DNA of 64,000 nucleotides, taken from Chaunax sp. Z400 (lineage: Eukaryota; Chordata; Actinopteri; Lophiiformes; Chaunacidae). The notes under the pieces are model-generated. The model made no database searches and was not told the origin of the DNA. It was given only the letters and a program-made list of their open reading frames with translations. Made by a program: the position numbers and the translations under genes. The stretch is from the NCBI GenBank assembly GCA_037577475.1, contig CM075188.1, forward strand, positions 10,855,501-10,919,500. Direction: 5' to 3'. Of the stretch, positions 25,401-37,358 are shown in pieces (position 1 is the first letter of the stretch; each line of letters begins with the position of its first letter).

Positions 25401-28041
25401 ATCATGTAAACCACGGACAGATCGCTTTATTTCTTGCTGCTACCTGTAGCTTCCATTAACAAGTTAGTCATGCAGCTAGTGTTTCTAGCAGACTGTCTCT
25501 GTCAAACCTGCTCTTCTAGGTGATCAAAAGCTCCTGTGCTAGTGGTATAAACACTCCCTCCAGCGCTCCTAATCTCCGCTCTGTGCAGATTTGTTAGCTA
25601 GCTGCATGGCTGATTCAGATAATTAGGTAAAGGTAGTAGCAGTTAGTACGAGTACATCGGTCCATCAGGAAACCAACTTTGCCTCACAAATGAAAATGCT
25701 CTACAAGACTAAACAACCTCCACAAACTTGAAGATGGTCAATGGCCACACCCTTGTACTTTTGAAGGTGTGCTGTGCCTGAAAACTAGAATGACATAAAA
25801 AAATCCACACCATGCAGATGTTGGTTTTTTTCCACCTCTCTGCATCAGGTGCTTTCCACTTTTGTGAAATAGTCCACTCATATTGGCCTTTCGGTTCTCA
25901 AAACTTGGAGATTATCCTCCTTCATTTCTGTCTATATCCCACTGTCTTTCACCAACCCCATGTCTTCTCAGTTAGAACGTCTACCTCTCCATTCCATTAC
26001 CAGGCCTCTTTCTTCATTTTAGTGATTGGTTTTCCAATTTCCATCACAATCCCTGTCTTGCCATGTGCTGGCCCACTACATGTCTCCATTACCCTTATGA
26101 CTATTCTTTGCAAACTGGTAACACTAGTTGTTGCCTTTCACCCAGCTTGACCCTGAGATGGATTCTGCTGCTGATTGGAGCCAGCTGATTCCCTGACTCT
26201 GAATCTCCACCCACTACCCACCCCTCTCGGTTGTGGTTACACAGAGAGTCAGCCATAACACCATGCAAAAGCTATCAGATGCACACTTCACAAACAACAT
26301 AGCGCAGGAAATAAAATTGGAATGACAACCAAGTGTGCCTGACAACAGATCCCAAACATGCACTGGGAGAGTATCCATATCTGTTGTGATCTTACAAAGT
26401 ACTGTAAGTTCAAATTGTCCAAATATTCTAATCATGACCAGGCAAGAGGCATTCTTGAGCACCTACTGAAGGTTATTCTAAAAACAGAAATGGAGCAAAC
26501 CTGTGTCACAAAATCTAAATAACTTGGACTGAAATTGAAAAATTGTACCACCAAATGATGTAATGATCACATTATTCTGTCAACCTGTATATTATGACAT
26601 TGAACTAAAATTAATCTAAATGCAATATATGCAAAAAGGTTGTCCTGCCCTGAAAAAATACACACAAGAGTGATATTCTTATTGCCAATGAGTTGTCAAT
26701 ATAAAAGTGTTTCTGAACTCTGCCCTGCCGCTGTTCAAATCCACACATTACTCTACTCTACTGAGAATGACCTCACTTTATCTGGCAGCTGTGAGAATAC
26801 TGCTCCACATGCACAGATGGCCGTATTTGTTTGTCTGAACCACTTTACTATATTAACTTTAGTTCAATTCATTTGTCTTTTGCAGACTGGGGCTGCTATC
26901 AGACTCTTGAACAATAAAAGTAGTGCAAGTTTGTAAACCATGCAGAAAATTAGTCTGAAAAGCGGAATGCATTCTTAAAAAATGCAATACATAGGTTAGG
27001 GGTCAAAAAACCAATACACTTACATAAAAGTAAAATCAGTAAAAGAACTGCACAAATAATTATCTCTTCAACATATAAACAAATACATAAATGACTTCAA
27101 CTTCACCAAATATCTTTCATGAACCTTTTAAGAGAGCAAAGGTGAAAACGTGAAAATGTATACATTTCTCAAAAATAATGCATCCCTAAAATAATGCATC
27201 TGCTTAAAATCTAAAACTCTTTGGCAATTCAAAATATATTCAGATAGATCCAACAAAATCAATTTAGATGAAATTCTAATTTAGTCAAAGTTAGCAAACA
27301 TAATCCACAGTTAGTACAGTAACAGAACAAATTATGTAATTCCCCTAACCCCTTGCAGTTGATGTGGTGACAAATGGCACCTTCTCTATTCCTGAGCAGT
27401 ACATCTTATTTCTGACATATTGTCACACTGCACCAGCAAATTTGATCTAATAGCTACCTGGAAAAAAGTCATACAACCGTCACACAATTGCACAAGTGGG
27501 TGAAGGTGTGTTACAAGCACCATTCCTATTTATTTAGAATCTCAAGAGAAGGAGGGACGCAGAAGGAAGCAAGTCAAGATTTGCCTCAGAGTTCAAAAGA
27601 CTCTGACCTGGATTGACAAGAAAGATTTTTGGTTGTCTTGTGACAAATGTTTTCTCTCCGTAACGGACACATTTAAAATAAACATACTGGGGAACTACTT
27701 ACTGTCAGTCTTCCAGAAAATAATAACAGCAAAATATTTACTTAAACTGTATTAACAACCCAATACAATTCACTAAACCACAAGCCTTAGGGTAACCTGG
27801 AACATGTTTGTGAAAGAACCATTTTATGTTTCTCAGCTGTATAAAAATGTGGCACTAAAGATTTGCAGTCAGGTTGTGAATTTCAGAAATGATTTACCAC
27901 AAATGAATTTGTGCCTGCAAATATCTACATCAAATTATCCTCCATTACGTACACATATACCCCGAATTCTTTTACATTCAAGATAGGCCAAACATAAGAG
28001 GAACAGAGTCCAATAGCAAGTGACTCATATGAACAATCAAC

Positions 28042-28068
28042 CCTGATACACCCTACATGTGTATCAGG
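28042..28068. repeat. 10-bp inverted repeat
   Basis: CCTGATACAC and GTGTATCAGG are perfect reverse complements around a 7-base loop. Confidence 0.8.
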
Positions 28069-28285
28069 TTGCCCGGTTAAATAGGGTCAACATGGGACAA
28101 CATAAATCAGATGTTGTTGTGTAAAAGGCATAACACAAGAGTATCTTGGGTCACCAAGTCTGCTCTTAGTCCCATGGAGGCAGGACAGCCCCATCTTGGT
28201 CTTAATATTAGCTGATCACCAGTCTTTAAATATAAAAAATGGCAGAAATGACCAGATGCTACACCAAATATTTTAAAGTCGAGAT

Positions 28286-29466
28286 TAGGGGTGGGTATTT
28301 TATGATTTTAGTAATACAGATACCGATACTGCTTGTCGATACAAATACTTATCAATACTCTTATCGATACTTCTCCCCATTATCTGGTCCAAAAAATAAA
28401 CACATGACGTGAAAAGATAAGATTGGTGAATGTTGGTAACTAGAGTTAGGGGGTTCTGGTCATCTTCCCACAATAGAAAATATTAATAACTGTCAGCAAT
28501 ACAAAATAAATGACCTGGTTTTCAGGGCAACTCACAAAGTTCAAATTTCAAAATTCCTCGAGTCATAAATAGCCAACTTGGCTACATTTGGTTCAGGTGG
28601 TGCTGAGCTCATTATGTGAGGAATTCTTTGCTGCTTTATTATGAAAACATGAATGATTATATTTCCAAAATAATGCCTGCATATAATAATCCTTGTGTGT
28701 GACGACTTCTCCTGTAAACAACAGAAAATAGGCCCCTCGTGATAATGGACTGGCACTCAATGGGGTGCCATGTAAGAAAACTAAATAAATGAAAAATTCT
28801 CTGTACAGTTGAGGTAAATAGACACGATGTAAAGTTGTGGATCTGGATGCTACCAAGTTGTTCAACACATTATTTACACTTATAACATTTATGAGCCTGT
28901 CAGTGGCAAAAACAAACCCTTTACTTTGACGCGCTAGTCAAGACAGACATGTTATTAGTTTGGCAAATCCCATCCATATTGGAGGCTGCACTGAGGAAGT
29001 AACACTGGGTGCAGCAGGTGCTTTCTTAAAGCAGTTAAACATGCTGCATGTCTTCAGATTTATTAAATGCTGTGTTTGCAAATGTTTCATGGCGTTGCTG
29101 GTGTTACCTCCTTTACACGCAACAACCTTTTTGCATATATTGCATTTAGATTCATTTTAGTTCAATGTCATAATGTACCCCCACACTAACGTCTTGTCCT
29201 GTCTGCCATGACGAGTGGACTGGAGAGCACATTGTTGCTTGGCTATCAAAATGCATGCTTTCATCACAAGGAGCAGACTGCAACTTCCCGTACCCCACGG
29301 ACTCAATTTAACACCAACCATTTGAAAATAAAAGCTATGTTAGAATGAATGAACATTAGTGCTGCTATTTGCATTCATGTGATTGTCCAGGAGAATATCG
29401 ACACTTCAGTAAAAGTGAGTTTGGAACTTTAACTAATGTATTACCAGTTCTCTGTACCCATCCCTA
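28286..29466 (-). mobile_element. decayed hAT-type DNA transposon with BED zinc finger
   Basis: The ends are inverted, TAGGGGTGGGTA and TACCCATCCCTA, matching at 11 of 12 positions. The flanking 8-mers GTCGAGAT and GTCCAGGT match at 6 of 8, compatible with an old 8-bp target duplication. Inside, on the minus strand, is a BED finger frame. The 1.18 kb length is too short for a full transposase, so this is an internally deleted, inactive copy. The hAT assignment follows from the finger type, end sequence and 8-bp duplication. Confidence 0.7.
28938..29153 (-). pseudogene. BED zinc finger fragment of a hAT transposase
   Basis: The open minus-strand frame reads CNICKKVVACKGGNTSNAMK then HLQTQHLINLKTCS and ends in TGA. 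It shows the Cys-x2-Cys, KGGNTSN and His-x4-His features of hAT/ZBED fingers. A TAA lies just upstream in the same frame, and the catalytic domain is absent, so it is a relic. Confidence 0.7.
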
Positions 29467-30516
29467 GTCCAGGTTGTATGACAGCCTTCAAGTAACTGTT
29501 CTTTTTTTCTGTCCTGTTTAAGAGACTGGTTAGAAATTCAAGCTGATAACTGAAACAAGGACACACAAGGTATTGAGTCATCCATCCATGCAGACACTAA
29601 TACTTCTTTCATATTTATTTCCTCGAGGAGTCCCAGTCAAAAAAATTCATTGTCATCTTTTCTAAGAATGACGTTGAGACACCTTTTCCACAGAAAACAA
29701 TATGGCAAAGCAGTGAGGAATTACAGTGTGGCATGTTCTACTGAATTTCAATCATCTCTTACAGAGTGCTTATGTGGCTTGGAAGATATTCATATAGCCT
29801 CCAGATCTGGATACTAGCTGGGCCATGGGATACAAACAGGCCATCATGAAAGACCCATTTGTTTCTTGTCACAGTGCAGATGTCAACAATATGGCCACAT
29901 ATTACCAACAACTGTCACTTGTTCTTTCACTCTCTTCTTACCAAACATCCATGTTATGTTTAATACATGAACCATTATCTAATGAAGGCCACATTCCAGG
30001 AAATCAGGAACTGAATCAAACCTATTACCTAGCCTGGGTTACCCTCCTCCACTCCACATTTTTTACTCTCACTCTAATCAGCCTATGGGCCATAAATGAG
30101 ATTTATCACTGGCACCAATTTGAGGGGAGAAAAAGGACAAGCAAAGATAAAGAGGGAGGGAGAATGGAGGCCAAGTTACAGAGAGCAGACAGCATGAGCC
30201 ACATTTGAGCGATGGATCACAGCTGTTTGAGTTCATTCCACCAGGGAGCGAATCAAAACCCAATATATGTTATATCCTGCTGATAGCTACCTGAATGCAT
30301 CACACAAAACCTGGATATTATATAATTTTTTCAAAAATCTCAGATGATATGTCTTTCAAAGTTAACTAACATGTTAATCCTGCTTTGTGAAACAGACCCG
30401 GTGTTTTTGCATATAATCCCCATTCCACAGAGTTCCTCTATACTTACTGTCATGTTGCTTTTGTTGCTGTATATGTTGATATATTTTGTGTGCACCTTAC
30501 AGAGTTGCTCTTTTGA

Positions 30517-30572
30517 TGTCATTGTACACTGTATAATGACAATAAAAGGCTTTCTATTCTGTTCTATTCTAA
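30517..30572 (+). repeat. retrotransposon 3' tail with TTCTATTC repeat
   Basis: ATTGTACACTGTATAATGAC then AATAAAAGGC ends in short TTCTATTCTG-type repeats. This is the usual 3' end form of CR1/L2-like elements in fish. The element body upstream is not recognisable. Confidence 0.4.
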
Positions 30573-32439
30573 AAGATTTGAGGGCAGAGCCATCACTTGT
30601 CTGACAGTGGGAAACTATTAAAATGGGAGCTGTGCGTAACAACCACAAAGCTAACAATGGAGTAAAGAAGCAGTGAGTTGTGATATTTGACAATCATATA
30701 TCCTAACAGCCTGACTGCTACAATTAAAGCTTTTACTTGGAGGTTATGACAGACCAGCCAGAAGGAGGGATGCGACAGCAAATGACACCAGGGCCATTGA
30801 CCATGTCACAGAGTGTAAGAAGTACACTTAAATATAATACAGGAACTGCACATGGCATTCACTTCACAGTTACCAAACAGTATCCATCAACAGCAGGCGA
30901 ATGACATAATCAGAAAAATAGTCCCTATAGGAGCTCAATATGTCAAGGCTTGTGCAAGGCCTGACTAGCTTTAGCTCCAGGCATTAGTCACAGCGAAACC
31001 TAAGATGTGAAAATTTTAAGAAAGAAATAAGAACTGGATGGGATAGCTTTGCAAGAGGTATTTTCATTGCGTCCTTGTCACTCCTGCAGTTTTCTTAGTC
31101 AACCCCATTTTCCCACTGTGTTTCTGTCACAGATTAAGGAAACATGTAGATCATGAGTAATGTTACCTTTAATTGCAGGAAAATTTTAATAAAACACATG
31201 AGTTATGTTTACCCTGAGCTCCTTCTGCATAATAGTGTATAGTCATCGTAGAACATTTAATTACACTTAAGTTCTGATATTTTAACCACTGTTTTCTTGA
31301 TAAGCACTTAATTACTGAGCTGATACACACACAGATCCAACATCGTATAGCGCTGTCGTATTATAATAATTATATGACACCATGGCTGCATACCTGAACA
31401 CGACCAGTTCATTATTATTTGAGAAACATCTTCCCATGCTTTGTGAAAACGACACACATTTCCAACCAACAGTTGACAGCGATTTTACCAAAGCTTTACA
31501 TTCGCTTTCAACATCAGCTAACAATTTACCATGTATGCATGTTTACACGTAAAGATGACATGCGTGCATATAATCGTAGTCTTTCACATATAAACGCTTT
31601 AATAAGTCGGGTCGATGTAGCTTTCTCCGAGGAAACATACGGAGGCACAAAGGTCAGCGAACAGCACAAAGGGAGGCAGCCTAGCTCTGCGTACAGTGTT
31701 ACTGCCACTACTGTTAGCTTAACGAAACGACGTACGATACATTGAACAAGCGCTGGCAAGAAAGCGAATGTTGTCCACCAAATATGTCTGGTTTGTCCAA
31801 TTTAAACTATCGGCCATTAATGATGGACGCCAATATGTACCCAGATCCCACAATAGATTGCTAAAACGACGCTTAATTTGGATAGCTAATTGTGCTATCT
31901 AGGTTAGCGTACGTAGCTCGTAGTCATTTTCTCACTTTGGGTACGTTCGTTTTGTATATTGCCTGAAAACAATCAGAAAACATTTTCTTTCTCTATAATG
32001 AAAATTAGGGTTGCTGTAGGAAGTACATATAACACGTATATTACTCTCCTAAAGGTACCACTAGCCTGGGAATTTTTGATGAGCTACTGTAGTTGCTGGA
32101 TTGCTAGTATCAAAGAAATAGCTGATTACTAAGTAAATAGCCAGCTGGCTTTGTTAGCTGCTAGCCTTTCTTGACGGTGGCATACTGATTCCGAGATACC
32201 AATAACACTATACCACGGTTATTTGCTGCAGCTAACACACGAACTCGTAGCCTCAACTCGTTTTTAATATAACGTTACCGATAACATCTCCTACTATAGG
32301 CTTTAACTCAAGGCAGTCGCTCAAGAACCGGCGTAGCCCGTCGTTAAAAACGTGCGCGCCTAGGAGAGGCTGCCCAGAACACCTAGAGAACTGCCGATGT
32401 GTCGCTTGTCTTTTCATAATATCCTCGAATTACACTCAC

Positions 32440-32640
32440 CCTCGATGTGTTTGTTATCCTCAATCCAAACCCCGAGTGAACGGGCTGCTTTTGAACGAAC
32501 ACTGGGGCAAAAGTAACTGCGATAAGGAATTTTATCCAACTTATTCTTCTTAGTTGTTTTCTCCACTTCCTGATTGAGACGGTGCCATTTTGAATAGCGA
32601 AAAAATATTTCCGCCGCTGTCGTCACGCGTAGCGCCGCAA
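32440..32640 (-). other. probable noncoding first exon of the minus-strand gene
   Basis: A good donor (GAG|GTGAGT, read on the minus strand) ends a CpG-rich stretch at 32440. The upstream limit is approximate. The first ATG (32588) lies in a YY1-like AAAATGGC context and opens only a 12-codon uORF, so this is likely 5' UTR. The main start codon is then about 15 kb downstream at 17714. The link to those exons is inferred from strand and spacing. Confidence 0.4.
32550..32588 (-). other. short upstream ORF
   Basis: ATG to TAA encodes MAPSQSGSGENN within the probable first exon. It closes before the donor, which argues that this exon is leader rather than coding. Confidence 0.3.
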
Positions 32641-33422
32641 GCAGAAAACAGCCAGGCCTGAAATAGCTCATCACAGATAGGAACCAACGCTATAAGTTAG
32701 ATAGAATGATGGCTGACGAGGCACAAAAGTAACAATTGACAGCTCAGTTATGGGCCTTAATATCAACATATTGAATTATAATACCCAAGTAATAACATGA
32801 ATCTTGCTCCATTAGATGCAAGGTAAATAATCTGCCTAGAAGATATAGTCATACTCCTTTATTAAGCATAATTGACATTTTCTAAACTAAAGAAAAAACT
32901 ATTGACTTAAGTTCCTTGTCTGTTATACAAATGAAATTCTTGGCAAACTGAGTTTAGGCTGATTTACAAAATACAAAAAAAAATAAGATTATAATAAACT
33001 ATATTAACTTTATCAACACCAAATGAGAAATTCTGGTGTCATAGGATTAGTGTAACAGCCAGGTTAGAATATTGACCAACCAGTATCAGTAAGGGCAAGG
33101 GACACAACGGTAAACGGTTTAAGATACAATCTATTATATTACATAAAAATACACTAAAATAGCTAGGACTGACTTCTGGGGAATAGCTCTAAAAAAAATC
33201 CCTGTCCTTTTCAGAGTTCATTAAAAGGAGGGAAAAGTGATTCCCCTAACTCTTAGGGGAGAGGAGTCTCGGGTCCAAGTTGGTTGCTTCCACAGTCTCA
33301 CTCTAGTGCTCCACAGATGGCAGTGTTGTCCACACCATCACTAAGATAAAGGCCGGCATCCACTTCAGCCTTTAGGAAGCCCAACTCTGCCTCAAGGCTG
33401 CGACACATGCAGCAGAGCCTGG

Positions 33423-33568
33423 CCTGCACACAGAGAAACAGCAGCAGAATGAGAGGGTTTCACACATGTGGACATTTCTCATAATACAGAACACATCATA
33501 AATAAGGGCCATGTTCTACATTTAAACATGCATACCTGCACACAGAGAAACAATAGCAGAATGAGAGG
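33423..33568. repeat. 34-bp direct duplication, spacing 112 bp
   Basis: Copies at 33423-33456 and 33535-33568 share CCTGCACACAGAGAAACA ... AGCAGAATGAGAGG and differ at two positions. Confidence 0.85.
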
Positions 33569-33739
33569 ACAGCAGTGGTGACCATGAGGCACTTATATAA
33601 CCTCCTAGAGGAGGAGACACACCCAGACACACCTGTGCACAATCACATCAATCAAAGCTTAAGCTCACAGCAAACTTGCATGTCCCCACACACACAAACC
33701 ACTACCAGTGTGAAGGTGAGTTAGTGTGGTGATACAGAT

Positions 33740-34520
33740 CTACCCTGTTACACCAGAAGTTAAGCAGAAAATGGTAAAAACAGTAACAAAACAATAACAA
33801 TAGAATATTATAAAAAATATAGGTGGAATTGACAACCACAAAGACATTGTAATAAATGAATAAACAGTTTCATTAAAGCTCACAAGGGTGGTCGAGTGTT
33901 TGGAGTGTAACCTAATGTCTAGTGGCATAATAGACCGGTCAAGGCGCTCAATAGTGTGCTGTGGAGGGATGGGTCTTTGGCTAAATGTCCTCCTCATCCT
34001 CATCAGCTCAGCAAGGAAAGGATGGGAGGGGTTCTTGACGATAAGCTCCCTTTTTCTCCCTATCCCCTTTTCAGCAACCACCTCCAGGTTGTCCAGTTTA
34101 GCCCCAACCTCAGAGCAAGTTTTCTTCACAAGCTTGACTTAAAACATAAGACACTCTACTGTCATTGTAGATTTGCAATGAGATTTTGTTTGATGACTCT
34201 CTCAACCAACAGCAGCAGACGAACTAAATAAGAACATTACGTTAACATTAAGGCCAGATAAGAACAAGGTTAAAACCAGAATTACACACAAGCTAAAAAC
34301 AGTCACATGATGGCACTAAGCATAAATAAGACAGTAGGAGTTCATTAATTGACAGCAGCAGCAGGTTGCAGTGCAAATAGTGCATGTAACATCAACAAAT
34401 AGCGCAGGATAAATCAAGGAGGATGTATGCATGTGTTGAGGATGAGGGGGTGATGGAGGCTACAGATCTGAGAAAGAAGCTGTTCTTCAGTTTGTTTCTT
34501 AGAGGCCACTCTACACTTAC
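33740..34520 (-). repeat. possible non-LTR retrotransposon remnant
   Basis: A minus-strand 129-codon frame includes NPSHPFLAELMRMRRTF and TIERLDRSIMPLDIRL. This loosely resembles the region just after reverse transcriptase in fish LINEs (HPLxxLF... RxxxSFxPxAIRL). Near 34480 the sequence AGAAAGAAGCTGTTCTTCAG resembles known fish LINE-associated repeats. The evidence is weak. Confidence 0.3.
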
Positions 34521-36019
34521 CTATAACACATGAGGGTTTTTGGAGTTAACTGAATGACGAGGACCCAAATTTCCAGTAGTTTTTCTAAGATGTGATCATA
34601 TTTTTGATCAGAAGATGTGGTGGTAATTATAATAAAAAATGTCCAATGCCGTCGACCCTCAGATTCTCGGACAGCTTTTCCTCAGATTCCCTCAGTGAAA
34701 ATCAGGAAATCATGGTAAATATATAATTTGGCACATAATCAAAGTCTTTATTTTCAGTGATCAATTAGTACATCATTATCTTTCACTGATCGTTTTTGGA
34801 CTTGCAAGGTTTTGCAGTTGTTTTCTGTCTTACTTTAAGAGGCCAGGCCTAGATTTAACCTCACAATACTATGAATACCACTGTTGCTGCTGTGACTATT
34901 ACTACCACCTCTATTTCTAACCATAGTGATGATTAAATAAAAATATCCAGTTAATGTAGTAAAGTGCTCACTGGGTAAAATTAGAGATGACTGAGAAGAA
35001 AATGCATTGGACAAACAAAATAGCATATGGACAAATTAATACTGATAAAAAAAAAAGTAATATAATGTATATATGCCTTCTCCGTGCAACTAAAAATATT
35101 TTTCTTCAAAGTTTTATGCACAGTTTTTAATTGAAATTACTTGGACTATTTCCAGACAGACAGCGATTGCATGAAAGCATAATTCATTTTAGAGGCTAAA
35201 TGGAGTACATGTTCATCTTCCTCCTGCAGGTCGCTGTCCCACTTTGGCATCCATCTGTCCATTTCATGTTATTGAGCGGCAGAGCTGGAAGAGCTCCAGT
35301 TGTTTCCAGCAAACACACACTGCTACTGTTTTCCTGGTATAACAATCCCCCCTTTCCTAATCAAGGAGGGTGGTGGGAAGCAAAGGGACAGTGGGTGTGT
35401 GAGTGTGTGTGAGTGTGTGTGCGCACGCGCTCAAATTCAAGGTACTGTTCATGAAAGATGCTGGCAGGGCTGTGCTTTGTTTTTCCTATCTGATATTGTT
35501 GTATTGTTTTTGTCACCAAGGTGCTGGTTAATGACAGGAGGATATCTGAATCAATGCATTCTGGCACACTTTAGTCATACCTTTATAAAACATGTTAGGG
35601 CGCCTTTGAGGACAATATCAGTTCTGACTGACATTGCTCCTCAGTAGCTTTGCTGCATCATGAAAATTGGAAATGTGCCAATTCTTAGAAAATTTCATGA
35701 TTCCGATGTTACACCTGAAAATGAACGGAAATTCCACAGCTTTTTTTTTTCCATTGGGAGGGCGTCTGCACTTTTAGTTTGAATTTGGCGCACCCCACTG
35801 GAATTATACAGCAAACACTTGATTTCAAGTGAAATGGATCTTGACGTAATGTCTGCTTTAACAAATTTAATAATATAATAACTGGCACATGATCATTCCA
35901 GTGGCTGAGAAAATGCAGAGAGAGCAAGACACTTTAACAACACAAGCCAGTTTTCACCCACTGACACACATACTGAGACACCCCACATATAATAGTCACA
36001 CACCAGTGGAACAGTCACA

Positions 36020-36092
36020 CAGAGCAATTTGGGGTTCAAGGACACTGCAGCATGTAGACTGCAAGGGCAGGGGATCGAACTGAGAGACTTAC
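36020..36092. repeat. short dispersed repeat fragment
   Basis: The stretch AATTTGGGGTTCAAGGACAC then GGGGATCGAACTGAGAGAC resembles a common fish repeat. No tRNA fold was found. Confidence 0.3.
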
Positions 36093-37278
36093 CTCCCCAG
36101 CCAAAGCTGCCGTTGGAATGAGGATACGCCTCCATTGACCAATTTTTTATATGACTGGGAAAGCACTGCAGAATTATTTCCTACTTCCTCTTAGTATCCT
36201 GTTCAACTATTTCACAGCCAGTTTTATGCAGTAACTGTGTTCCTGAAGTAACTGCAGGAATATTACAACTCATCTCTCTCATTTTTTGCTCATTCAGCTG
36301 CTGTTCATTGTGACTCAGACAAGGTAGTTCCTGTAAGGCACAGTAGTCCAGTTCAGAGGACAAGCCAAAAGGCACATCAGAAACTTCTTTTGGAGAAAAA
36401 GTAAAAGAATGTTTGTTACAAAACTGAAACAGATCACCAATTTCAATTATGGGAACTGCATTTGTTGGGACTTTTAGGGCATATCAATAATGTATTTTGA
36501 TAGATGGACAGTCACATATATTTTAGATAAAAAGTGTCCATAACTTTTTAAAGGATTGTATAATAATGGATAAAGAAATTAAAGATTTCTTGATAAAACG
36601 TTTGTTTTCCAATTTACTTTTGGTGCTTAACTCCCCAAAAATAAAAAAAAGATAATAAACGACTGCCACATCCATGCATTTCAAACAATATTGTTAGTAT
36701 ATGTGAGTACACAACAGACTCACAATGAACACATTTCATGAAACTCAAGATCGAGTGCTCCATAGAACAGGAATTAGTCTTTAACTTTAAATTGTGTTGC
36801 TGTATTAAGAAGAATGTAGCCCTATTCTCTAATACGACTTATGTAAATCTCTGGCAAAACCAAATTGCGTAACTTTCCCCCCAAAAGCTTCTTTGTCTCG
36901 ACTTCATTATATTCCCTGTAAAGGCCATGAGTGCCTCAGGCCAGCTGTAATTTGGTTAATCCACCAAAAGGGTAGCCAGACGGTAAGAGCCTGCTCTGCC
37001 TCTTTCCACTCTATTCAAAATTGCAAATCTCATTTGGGATTTTATTTCATTCATATCATTTAATTTTACTTACTTTACTTAAAATATTTAATTAGTTTGT
37101 TCCAGTTCTCATAAATATATTGATATCTTGACATAACTTGAATATCTATTTGATCCAATATTAGTGTTGCTATTGCTGGAGCAGATTTTATTGACTTGAA
37201 ACTGATATTGTGTTTGTACTGTATTTTCAGCCGTGCTGTGGATCCTGTTGGGAGGGAGGCTGAACCATTTTTAAAGAG

Positions 37279-37358
37279 ATGGAGACCTTTGTCTTTTTAT
37301 TTTCATTTTCTGTCCTTGGCATTCTTTATGCCATGAACACCATTCCTGAGTTTCAAGA
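37279..37358 (+). CDS. tm6sf2: tm6sf2 coding exon 1
   Basis: Encodes residues 1-26 plus two bases of codon 27, starting METFVFLFSF and ending NTIPEFQ, a first hydrophobic helix. The donor is GTGAGT. The ATG follows AAAGAG; an acceptor-like tract ending TTTTCAG lies at 37230, so the 5' UTR may itself be spliced there. Confidence 0.85.

Larger units (their letters stand above)
32150..32690 (-). promoter_or_regulatory. CpG-rich promoter region
   Basis: I count roughly 34 CpG dinucleotides in about 500 bp, far denser than the AT-rich flanks. The block includes GCGCGCC and CGCCGCTGTCG runs and a YY1-like CCATTTTG. It overlaps the probable first exon of the leftward gene. Because tm6sf2 lies on the other side it could be partly bidirectional, but that ATG is 4.6 kb away. 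Confidence 0.45.
32691..37278. other. divergent intergenic region before tm6sf2
   Basis: Contains a 34-bp duplication, a possible LINE remnant (33.7-34.5 kb) and short repeats. I saw no exons resembling SUGP1, which lies upstream of TM6SF2 in human. The tm6sf2 promoter must lie in its right part but shows no clear core motif. Confidence 0.5.
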
